Assembly: GCA_038226665.1 (NCBI GenBank)
Contig: JBBRQI010000005.1
Coordinates: 1 to 64,000, forward strand
Length of the DNA stretch: 64,000 nt
Direction: 5' to 3'
From: SZAS-103 sp038226665
GTDB lineage: Bacteria > Pseudomonadota > Gammaproteobacteria > Xanthomonadales > Xanthomonadaceae
Shown in pieces: positions 41,796-48,837 of the stretch. The notes beneath the pieces were generated by a model, which saw nothing but the letters and a program-made list of their open reading frames with translations, was not told the origin of the DNA and made no database searches. A program made the position numbers and the translations under genes. Each line of letters starts with the position of its first letter. The first letter of the stretch is position 1.

Positions 41796-43172
41796 TCATT
41801 CCATCAGGAATGGGTGGGGGCGGGTGCGAAAGACATCGTAAGCCTGTCGTGCCGCCACAAACTGCAGCAGGCAGAAGACGAGCCAGCTCAGTAGCAGGAT
41901 GAAGATCACTTCAGGCGGTGTCGAATTCAGTGGTCCAAAGCTGATGACGGCCAGAGGAAGCCCGATCACTCCAAGCCATAGCGTCAGCCGAGACCACGAT
42001 GGCAGCGCTGCCAGAATCCGCAGACAGTAAGTTGCGGTTGCGACCGCCACGCCGACGATGACGCTTGTAATCAACAGATATTCGCTCGTGCGCAACTTCA
42101 ATAAAAACGCGATCGTTCCCGCCAGAACCAGCGCACCAAGAAAGAATGCCGCGATCGGCTGAAGCACGGCGGAAAACAACATGCGGCGCGCCGATGCGGC
42201 ACCTCCCCATCCTGGCAGGAGCGCCAGCTCATTCAGTTCGCCAGCATGCTGTTGACGCAGGGCCCGCAGCCGCCTTCCGGATTGCATCGGCATAATCAAT
42301 AACCAAATCAGCGGCCCTGACGGCAGCAGCTTGAAAAACTTGGCATGAAGGTCGAGGTGGCGGGAGTCCGGCAGAATCGTGCCCAACAAGACGAACATTC
42401 CCAACATCAACCCAACATCGCGCAACGAACGACCCCACGCCTTCGGAGCGAATGGTGCGCCCAGCAACACGCGCATCGCGGTCACCGGATGCGTTGGCCC
42501 AGACTCCGCTGGCATGCTGCTGCGCAAGTCCGTTTCCGGTGGCGTACGCAGATGCTGCAAGACAGGGCTTCGCCATGAGATCGTGGTATCCGGCTTGCTG
42601 TCGCGCAGTGCGCGCTGCAAGACGAACCATCGCCAGAGCGCCAATAGTCCGAGCAACGAGCAAAGCCCCCAGAGAAATGGCGGCACCTGAGTGCCTTCCA
42701 CCGAGGAATACATCGGAGTTTGCGCCAGCAACATGACTGCACAGAAGATCGCGATACTCAGCCTGCCCGGCAATTGCGCCCACAGCACTCCAACCAGCGC
42801 GGCGCAAGCCAGTTGCGCTGACAGCAACGGAAAGATGCCTCGCGTGAGGCTGAACAATGCAGCCGGCAACAACACTGTCGCCGCAAAAAGCGACAACAGC
42901 GCCGTCAGCAGCGGACACACGATGGATGGCATCCGCATCGCATGTGCGTCCTGGATCAGCAACATGCTTCCACCGGCAATCATTCCCCACAGACTGGCGG
43001 TTGCGAACCAGAACAGCATGACCGCTTCGATCTCATCAATTCTCGGGTTCGTCGTCGCCAGCAATAAAACGGCTGTCGGAAAAAGACACGTCCCGTAAAG
43101 GATTCCAAGTACCAACCGAAATCGCGGATGGATGCTGCCGATCAGCATTCCGAAGATGGCGGAAACTTTCAT
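41796..43172 (-). CDS. ABC exporter membrane protein
   Basis: 458 residues with about ten hydrophobic helices and a central hydrophilic loop (residues about 190-235). Helices include RLVLGILYGTCLFPTAVLLL, VLLPAALFSLTRGIF, ISFGPLNSTPPEVIFILLLS and LLSWLVFCLLQFVAA. Length and topology suit an integral exporter component. It overlaps the ABC ATPase by four bases. Together with the YtrA-type repressor it forms a three-gene unit like the GntR-ABC modules seen near envelope-stress or bacteriocin resistance loci. Substrate unknown. Confidence 0.75.
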   Translation of the reverse strand: MKVSAIFGMLIGSIHPRFRLVLGILYGTCLFPTAVLLLATTNPRIDEIEAVMLFWFATASLWGMIAGGSMLLIQDAHAMRMPSIVCPLLTALLSLFAATVLLPAALFSLTRGIFPLLSAQLACAALVGVLWAQLPGRLSIAIFCAVMLLAQTPMYSSVEGTQVPPFLWGLCSLLGLLALWRWFVLQRALRDSKPDTTISWRSPVLQHLRTPPETDLRSSMPAESGPTHPVTAMRVLLGAPFAPKAWGRSLRDVGLMLGMFVLLGTILPDSRHLDLHAKFFKLLPSGPLIWLLIMPMQSGRRLRALRQQHAGELNELALLPGWGGAASARRMLFSAVLQPIAAFFLGALVLAGTIAFLLKLRTSEYLLITSVIVGVAVATATYCLRILAALPSWSRLTLWLGVIGLPLAVISFGPLNSTPPEVIFILLLSWLVFCLLQFVAARQAYDVFRTRPHPFLME

Positions 43173-44068
43173 TCCACCGCCTCGATAAACAAGTCTTCCA
43201 ATCCCAGCGCATCGAACACAACGCCGGGCGCATGAACGATGGCAGGCCAGTCCTGACCTTCCGCGCGTTGCAGGACCAAGCGTATGCCGCCGTCGTTGAG
43301 TCTGCGTCGTGAGAGTTCGCCATTCAGCTTTCCTGGATGTTGAGAGGCGACATCAGCCGGCACGAGGATGCGCGCGCAACGTTCCTTGAGGTCGTCGAGT
43401 GGCGCGTTCAACAGCAGCTTGCCTTCGTGCAGGAAGGCAACGTGCGAGGCGACGCGTTCGAGATCGGAAACGATGTGTGTGGAGAACACCACCGTGGTTC
43501 CGGATTCGCCGGCACGCTCGACGATCTGACGCAACAGATCGCGACGCGCGACCGGATCCAGCGATGCGGCCGGTTCGTCGAGCACGAGCAAGTCGGGCCG
43601 TGATGCGAGCGCGCGAATCAGCGCAACGCGCTGGCGCTCACCTGGAGAGAGCTTGGCGAGCTGCTGGTTGCGTGGCAAATTCCAGCCCGTCAACATCGTG
43701 TCCACATAGTTTCGATCCCAGCGCGGATAGAAGCGGCCGACGAAATCCAGCATGTCGCCAACCTCCAGCCACGCCAGCGCTTCTGGTTGCTGCGGCACAT
43801 AGGCGAGGCGCTGCTTGCTGGCATCGCTCACGCGCAGCGCTGGTTCGCCGAACACGAAGGCTTCGCCGACGCTGGGTTCGCTTAACCCCAGCAGGCATCG
43901 CAGCAGCGTGGACTTGCCGGCGCCATTGCGTCCGATCAGGCCAAGGACCGCACCTTTCGACACATCCATCGACACGCTAGTGAAGACCCTGCGTGGGCCG
44001 TAGTTCTTGGAAAGATCGCACGCTTGCAGCGGCGACTCAGGCGCATCTTGCGCAGCCATGACGTTCAT
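43169..44068 (-). CDS. ABC transporter ATP-binding protein
   Basis: 299 residues. Walker A is LGLIGRNGAGKSTLLRCLLG, Q-loop YVPQQPEALAWL, signature KLSPGERQRVALIRAL, Walker B DLLVLDEPAASLDP and switch His in STHIVSDLERV. A C-terminal extension of about 100 residues after the nucleotide-binding domain has no clear family. It is flanked by overlaps on both sides (ATGA), so all three genes are translated together, and it drives the adjacent membrane protein. Confidence 0.93.
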   Translation of the reverse strand: MNVMAAQDAPESPLQACDLSKNYGPRRVFTSVSMDVSKGAVLGLIGRNGAGKSTLLRCLLGLSEPSVGEAFVFGEPALRVSDASKQRLAYVPQQPEALAWLEVGDMLDFVGRFYPRWDRNYVDTMLTGWNLPRNQQLAKLSPGERQRVALIRALASRPDLLVLDEPAASLDPVARRDLLRQIVERAGESGTTVVFSTHIVSDLERVASHVAFLHEGKLLLNAPLDDLKERCARILVPADVASQHPGKLNGELSRRRLNDGGIRLVLQRAEGQDWPAIVHAPGVVFDALGLEDLFIEAVE

Positions 44069-44457
44069 GACGGGTCGTTCTCCAGCAAGAATTTCAGTTG
44101 CGCCAGAACGCGCGCGGATGGCAATTCGAGTTCGCGTGACTGGCGGGCAAGCGCATCCAGCGCTGGCTCGATCAGTGCAAGGCGTTCGGCCAACGGTCGG
44201 ATACGACGCTCTTGCATAGCGATCGCCATGCCAACCCCACGCAGGCGCTGCAGTACACCTTCGGTCTCGAGCAGGCTGTAAGCTTTCGACACGGTCATCG
44301 GATTGATCGCATGGGTGCCCGCCATGTCGCGCACGGAAGGCATCGTTTCTCCAGCAACCAACTGCCCGCCCGCGACGAGACGGCGCACCTGTTCAGCGAT
44401 CTGCCGGTAGATCGGCGTGGGCGACGCGGGTTGTATGTGGAACAACAATGCGTCCAT
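44065..44457 (-). CDS. GntR-family repressor, YtrA type
   Basis: 130 residues. The N-terminal winged helix, PIYRQIAEQVRRLVAGGQ and ETMPSVRDMAGTHAINPMTV, is GntR; YtrA proteins have only a short helical tail (here LAERLALIEPALDALARQ). Such proteins usually repress their own ABC operon. MDALLFHIQ was chosen because an earlier in-frame ATG lies inside the operator and promoter. A 20-bp palindrome beginning two bases before its start is the likely operator. Confidence 0.9.
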   Translation of the reverse strand: MDALLFHIQPASPTPIYRQIAEQVRRLVAGGQLVAGETMPSVRDMAGTHAINPMTVSKAYSLLETEGVLQRLRGVGMAIAMQERRIRPLAERLALIEPALDALARQSRELELPSARVLAQLKFLLENDPS

Positions 44458-44458
44458 G

Positions 44459-44493
44459 TGTATTAGTACAACAATACAGTTGTGCATTGTCAA
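44459..44493 (-). promoter_or_regulatory. Promoter with overlapping operator of the gntR-ABC unit
   Basis: On the minus strand TTGACA (44493-44488) is followed at 17 bases by TGTACT, a -35/-10 pair. A 20-bp inverted repeat, TGTATT-N8-AATACA (44459-44478), overlaps the -10 element and reaches to within two bases of the start codon. Binding there would block RNA polymerase. The start codon lies 7 nt after the -10 box, so the transcript is probably leaderless. Confidence 0.7.
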
Positions 44494-44565
44494 GCGTCAG
44501 AACGCGGCGAAGGCATTTCACCGCTAGTCGCGTGCTGTGAGACGCGGGCGTCCATAATTGCGTGC

Positions 44566-45711
44566 ATGCGACGCCCGGAAATTCCCACTGTATTGAAAGG
44601 CCGCGGCACCACTGCGCAGCCAGCGAATCGTTTTGCGAAAGAACGTACGGAAGCCGTGGACGATGGATGGGATGTGCCGCACTGGTTCGATACGGATGGC
44701 GAGACGCCGCCGCATCTAACGTCCATGTATGGACTAGTGTCGCGGGAGGCACGGCGCCAAGAGCGACCGCAAACCACAGTCACCGAGGAACGCTCGCGCA
44801 GCATCATCAGCCGCAACGATTCGCCGGACATCGGTTTCGGCCAGTCGATCAATCCATTTCGCGGGTGCGAGCACGGATGCGTTTACTGCTTTGCGCGGCC
44901 GTCGCATGCATACCTGGATCTTTCGCCTGGACTGGATTTCGAAACGAGGCTGTACGCGAAAACCAATGCCGCGGAGCAACTGCGCGTGGAGCTTGCGAAG
45001 CCGCGCTACCGCGTTTCGCCCATCGCGCTCGGCATCAATACCGATGCGTACCAACCGATCGAGCGCCGTTACAAGATCACCCGCAGCATTCTCGAAGTGC
45101 TCGCCGAAACACGGCATCCCGTCGGGCTGATCACCAAGAGCGCCCTGGTCGAACGCGATCTCGACCTGCTGGCACCGATGGCGCGCGACGGGCTGGTCAC
45201 TGTGTGTTTCTCGATCACCACGCTCGACAACCATCTGGCTGCGAAAATGGAGCCGCGCGCTTCTGCGCCGCATCGCAAGCTCCAGGCGATGCGCGCATTG
45301 CGCGATGCGGGCGTGCCGGTCGGGGTGATGGTCGCGCCGGTGATTCCCGTCATGACCGATCCCGAGCTCGAAACCATCCTCGAAGCCGCGCGCGATGCAG
45401 GCGCCGGCGCGGCTGGTTATGTGCTGTTGCGCCTGCCGCACGAACTCAAGGCGATCTTCCGCGACTGGCTCGCGCAGCGTGATCCCGGGCGCGCCGAGCA
45501 CGTGATGAGCATCATCCGGCAAATGCATGGCGGCAAGGATTACGACGCGACGTTCGGCAAGCGCATGCGCGGCGAGGGACCGTTTGCGCAGTTGCTGCAG
45601 CGGCGATTCGCGCTGGCGTACGCGCGCCTCGGATTCGCCCGGTTGCCGCCGCTGCGCTGCGATCTGTTTCATGCGCCCGCGCAGCCGTCGCCGCAAGGCA
45701 ACCTGTTCTAG
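44566..45711 (+). CDS. PA0069-type radical SAM protein
   Basis: 381 residues. The radical SAM cluster motif is FRGCEHGCVYCFARPSH (Cys101, Cys105, Cys108), preceded by the family block SRNDSPDIGFGQSINP. Downstream KPRYRVSPIALGINTDAYQP and LITKSALVERDLDLLAPM, and a C-terminal VLLRLPHELKAIFRDWL, match the PA0069/Rv2578c group. The reaction is not known; a link to DNA repair by analogy with spore photoproduct lyase-like proteins is only a suggestion. A CATAAT box ends 7 bases before the start. Confidence 0.88.
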   Translation: MRRPEIPTVLKGRGTTAQPANRFAKERTEAVDDGWDVPHWFDTDGETPPHLTSMYGLVSREARRQERPQTTVTEERSRSIISRNDSPDIGFGQSINPFRGCEHGCVYCFARPSHAYLDLSPGLDFETRLYAKTNAAEQLRVELAKPRYRVSPIALGINTDAYQPIERRYKITRSILEVLAETRHPVGLITKSALVERDLDLLAPMARDGLVTVCFSITTLDNHLAAKMEPRASAPHRKLQAMRALRDAGVPVGVMVAPVIPVMTDPELETILEAARDAGAGAAGYVLLRLPHELKAIFRDWLAQRDPGRAEHVMSIIRQMHGGKDYDATFGKRMRGEGPFAQLLQRRFALAYARLGFARLPPLRCDLFHAPAQPSPQGNLF

Positions 45712-45789
45712 GCACGGCGCATGAACCATTGGCGGATGCATCGCAACACGGACAATGCTAGCGTGCGCGCTTCCAGGGAGAACGCATCC

Positions 45790-46677
45790 ATGACGTACCA
45801 GGCTGCCCGCTTTCATCGCATCGCCGCATTCGCCATCGCGTCCACGTTGGCAATCGCGGCGGCCGCGCATGCCGAGCCGCAACCGATGCAAACCATGCCC
45901 GCCTCCGCACAAACCGCCGATACGGCCGCGCTCGATCGCGCCATCGCCGGATCGTGGCGCAATCCGGTGAATGTCGCGCGCGACAAGTACCGGCATCCGA
46001 AGGAAACGCTGGCCTTCTTCGGCTTGAAGGCGAACCAGAACGTCATCGAGGTCACGCCCGGCGCCGGCTGGTACACCGAGATCCTCGCGCCGCTGCTGCA
46101 CGATCGCGGGCATTACATCGGCATCGTCAACGACCCTGCAAGCGTGAAAGCCGACGCGCGGGCTGAAACCGACGAGCTGAATTCACGCTTCGAAGCCAAG
46201 CTGGCGATGCATCAGGACCAATACGCCCTGACCCAGGTGCGCCAGATCGATCCCGCCGCGCCGGTGCTCGGCCCGCCGAACTCTGCCGATGCGGTGCTGA
46301 CCTTTCGCAACGTGCACAACTGGGTGATGGATGGCACGCAGGCGGCGATGTTCAAGGCGTTCTTCAACGTGCTCAAACCCGGGGGCGTGCTGGGCGTCAC
46401 CGACCATCGCGCGAACGCCGGCCCTGCAACCGACGGCAGGCAGGGTTATCTCACCGAACAGCAGGTCATCGATTACGCGGCCGCAGCCGGTTTGGTGCTC
46501 GATGCGAAGAGCGAGATCAATGCGAATCCGAAGGACACTAAGGATTATCCGCACGGCGTGTGGACGCTCCCGCCGACCTTGTCGCAACACGAAGCGGGCA
46601 AGGACAAATATCTCGCGATCGGCGAATCGGATCGGATGACGTTGCGCTTCGTGAAGCCAAGGGCCGGAGCGAAGTAA
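45790..46677 (+). CDS. Exported SAM-dependent methyltransferase-like protein
   Basis: 295 residues with a signal peptide (FHRIAAFAIASTLAIAAAAH, then A/EPQP). A class I methyltransferase fold follows: NVIEVTPGAGWYTEILAPLL as motif I, ADAVLTFRNVHNWVMDG as motif IV, and FFNVLKPGGVLGVTDHR as post-motif. This resembles COG4798-type proteins. Methyltransferases in the periplasm are unusual, since SAM is cytoplasmic, so the fold may serve another purpose. The last codons (GAK stop) form the beginning of a 51-bp tandem repeat. The start is placed at MTYQAARF. Confidence 0.82.
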   Translation: MTYQAARFHRIAAFAIASTLAIAAAAHAEPQPMQTMPASAQTADTAALDRAIAGSWRNPVNVARDKYRHPKETLAFFGLKANQNVIEVTPGAGWYTEILAPLLHDRGHYIGIVNDPASVKADARAETDELNSRFEAKLAMHQDQYALTQVRQIDPAAPVLGPPNSADAVLTFRNVHNWVMDGTQAAMFKAFFNVLKPGGVLGVTDHRANAGPATDGRQGYLTEQQVIDYAAAAGLVLDAKSEINANPKDTKDYPHGVWTLPPTLSQHEAGKDKYLAIGESDRMTLRFVKPRAGAK

Positions 46678-46816
46678 TCGTTCTTTGCGGCACGGCCAAA
46701 GGATCGTCGCGCTCGCCGGAGCGAAGTCCTCGTTTTCTGCGGCACGACAAAGGATCGTCGCGCTGGCCGGAGCGAAGTAAACGTTTTCTGCGGCACGACA
46801 AAGGATCGTCGCGCTG
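46663..46816. repeat. Three tandem 51-52 bp repeats
   Basis: Copies begin GCCGGAGCGAAGT at 46663, 46715 and 46766. Each continues through GCGGCACG and AAAGGATCGTCGCGCT. Copies two and three differ by only a few bases; copy one has an extra base and overlaps the last codons of the methyltransferase gene. A degenerate fourth start (GCTAGAGGGAAG) follows. A length of 51 permits in-frame expansion. No known repeat family recognised. Confidence 0.9.
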
Positions 46817-46876
46817 GCTAGAGGGAAGATGTAATTCCCGGGATGCTGCGACAGAATCGTCGCATGCGTACCCCGT

Positions 46877-46882
46877 TACACT
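46877..46882 (+). promoter_or_regulatory. Probable -10 element of the pseudouridine synthase gene
   Basis: TACACT ends six bases before the rluE-like ATG, so transcription would begin at or next to the A of the start codon, implying a leaderless mRNA. No -35 box is evident. Confidence 0.4.
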
Positions 46883-46888
46883 GCGTCC

Positions 46889-47524
46889 ATGCTGATCGCC
46901 TTCAACAAGCCGTTCCAGGTGATGTGCCAGTTCACGGATGGACATGGACGTGCGAATGCCGCGAGCGCAGGAAGCGCAGGAGCGGCTGGTGATGGCTTGC
47001 GACGAACACTCGCGGAATTCGGCTTGCCAAAAGACGTGTACGCGGCCGGCCGCCTGGACTTCGATAGCGAAGGACTGTTGCTGCTGACCGACGATGGCGC
47101 GCTCGCGGCGCGATTGAGCGACCCGCGCCACGCGACCGCGAAGACCTATCTAGCGCAGATCGAAGGATTGCCGGGACAGCCGCAACTCGACGCATTGCGC
47201 AACGGTGTCGTGCTCAACGACGGGCGCACCTTGCCGGCGCAGGTGCGCGCGCTGGATGCACTACCCGTTTGGCTGTGGCGGCGCGACCCGCCGGTGCGTT
47301 ATCGCAAGACGGTGCCCGATGCGTGGATCGAACTCGTCATCCGCGAAGGCCGCAACCGCCAGGTGCGGCGGATGACTGCTGCGGTCGGGTTGCCGACGCT
47401 GCGGTTGATCCGCGTTGCAATCGGCGACCATACGCTCGATGGGCTCACGTCGGGGACGTGGCGCGAAGAGGCGCCATCCTTCGTCCAGCGCCGCGCGCCC
47501 GGAACCGCTACGCGTCGGCGTTGA
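46889..47524 (+). CDS. rluE: 23S rRNA pseudouridine synthase (RluE-like)
   Basis: RsuA-family pseudouridine synthase of 211 residues without an S4 domain. Opening MLIAFNKPFQVMCQF, catalytic Asp in YAAGRLDFDSEGLLLLTDDG, then KTYLAQIEG, LVIREGRNRQVRRMTAAVG and PTLRLIRVAIGDHTL. RluE modifies U2457 of 23S rRNA in E. coli; RluB and RluF are longer with S4. A glycine/alanine stretch (ANAASAGSAGAAGDGL) replaces part of the N-terminal region and is probably a flexible insertion. Its last 17 bases overlap the convergent neighbour. Confidence 0.85.
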   Translation: MLIAFNKPFQVMCQFTDGHGRANAASAGSAGAAGDGLRRTLAEFGLPKDVYAAGRLDFDSEGLLLLTDDGALAARLSDPRHATAKTYLAQIEGLPGQPQLDALRNGVVLNDGRTLPAQVRALDALPVWLWRRDPPVRYRKTVPDAWIELVIREGRNRQVRRMTAAVGLPTLRLIRVAIGDHTLDGLTSGTWREEAPSFVQRRAPGTATRRR

Positions 47525-47918
47525 CCTTCGCTGCTGTTTTCACTGCGGCCTTGGGCGGCGTGCGTTTGCTTGCCGCTACCCTGCTCCGCGCGGCGCGTAC
47601 CGGTTTGATCTCGATCGTGCGCAATTCCTCGTCGAGTCCACGGCGCTGCTTGTTCCTGCGCATCAGCCACAGCGCGACGCCGGCCCCTGCCGCCGCCGCG
47701 ACGACCGCTGCCGTAGCGGCGGGATTGCGCTTGACCACTTTGACGGCCTTGCGGCTGCCGTCGCGCAGAACCGCGATCTGCGCGCCCGCACCGACCGCTT
47801 TGATCGCCATCGGCACCCAGCGCGCGACGCGGCTGCGGACGCCGTCCTTCAGATGCGATGCGGCGCCGCCGGCGACGCTCAATGCGTTGGATGCGGTGCG
47901 CATGATGGAATTGTTCAT
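47508..47918 (-). CDS. Small membrane protein, basic C-terminus
   Basis: 136 residues. The start at MNNSIMRTASNAL follows a strong AAGGAGAAGG; an ATG eight codons earlier is less likely. One central helix, AATAAVVAAAAGAGVALWLM, is flanked by basic segments, and the C-terminal 45 residues are lysine/alanine/arginine-rich (KTAAKVNADA at the end), resembling histone-like tails. Possibly a membrane-attached nucleic-acid-binding protein; no family recognised. Confidence 0.72.
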   Translation of the reverse strand: MNNSIMRTASNALSVAGGAASHLKDGVRSRVARWVPMAIKAVGAGAQIAVLRDGSRKAVKVVKRNPAATAAVVAAAAGAGVALWLMRRNKQRRGLDEELRTIEIKPVRAARSRVAASKRTPPKAAVKTAAKVNADA

Positions 47919-48035
47919 GACCTTCTCCTTGTCGTAAGACATCTCTCGCTACAATCTCTGCGCGAATCGGTACGCTAGCAGACCGAACATGAACGCAACA
48001 TTCGGGGCGACGCGCAATGCGCGACGGAGGCAACG

Positions 48036-48797
48036 ATGTCCGCCAACGATGGCGATTTCAAGGACCATTTTTCCGGCCACGCATCCAACTATGCCGCCGC
48101 CAGGCCGCATTATCCGGCTCCGCTGTTCGCGTGGCTGGCGCAGCAGTGCGCCACGCGTTCGTTTGCCTGGGATGCCGGATGCGGCAACGGCCAGGCATCG
48201 CGCGCGTTGGCAGCGCATTTCGGACAGGTGTACGCAAGCGATCCGAGCGCCGAACAGATCGCGCTCGCCGAACCGGCGTCGAATATCCGCTACGTCGTCG
48301 AGCCTGCCGAACACTGCGGCCTCGGCGATGTGTGCGCGGATCTTGTCACCGTCGCGCAGGCGATGCACTGGTTCGACGTGCCGCGCTTCCAGGCCGAGGC
48401 ACGGCGCGTGCTCAAGCCCGGCGGCCTGTTCGCTGCGTGGACGTATGCGCAGTCGCGGGTGACGCAGGCGGTGGACGTTGCGTTCGATCGCCTGCACGAC
48501 GAGTTGCTCGAAGACTGGTGGCCGGATGGTCGCGAGCACGTCATCGCAAGCTACCGCACCTTGCCGTTCGCATTCGAGCGTGTCGCCGCCGTGCCGGCCG
48601 TTGCGATGCACTGCGACTGGAACCTGCCGCAATACGTCGCTTACCTGCGCAGTTGGTCGGCGTGCGAGCGTTATCTGCGCGCGACCGGCAAGGACGCGCT
48701 CGCGCCGATCCTTGCGGAATTGTCTTCGGCATGGGGCGATCCGCAAACCATGCGCGCCGTGTGCTGGCCGCTGACCGTGCACGTCGGTCGCGCCTGA
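48036..48797 (+). CDS. Class I SAM-dependent methyltransferase
   Basis: 253 residues. Motif I is FAWDAGCGNGQASRALAAHF, followed by VYASDPSAEQI, then VTVAQAMHWFDVPRFQAEAR and VLKPGGLFAAWTY. It has the N-terminal FKDHFSGHASNYAAARPHYP found in Tam/UbiE-like methyltransferases. The substrate is unknown; trans-aconitate-type or small-molecule methylation are possibilities. The start is preceded by GGAGGCAACG. A convergent hairpin lies after the stop. Confidence 0.87.
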   Translation: MSANDGDFKDHFSGHASNYAAARPHYPAPLFAWLAQQCATRSFAWDAGCGNGQASRALAAHFGQVYASDPSAEQIALAEPASNIRYVVEPAEHCGLGDVCADLVTVAQAMHWFDVPRFQAEARRVLKPGGLFAAWTYAQSRVTQAVDVAFDRLHDELLEDWWPDGREHVIASYRTLPFAFERVAAVPAVAMHCDWNLPQYVAYLRSWSACERYLRATGKDALAPILAELSSAWGDPQTMRAVCWPLTVHVGRA

Positions 48798-48803
48798 ATC
48801 AGC

Positions 48804-48823
48804 GCCACCGCTCGCACGGTGGC
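48804..48823. terminator. Hairpin between the methyltransferase and the adhesin
   Basis: Perfect 7-bp stem GCCACCG / CGGTGGC with a 6-nt loop, between two convergent stop codons. Lacks a T-run; position suggests termination for either or both genes. Confidence 0.5.
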
Positions 48824-48837
48824 ACTGAACGCGATCC

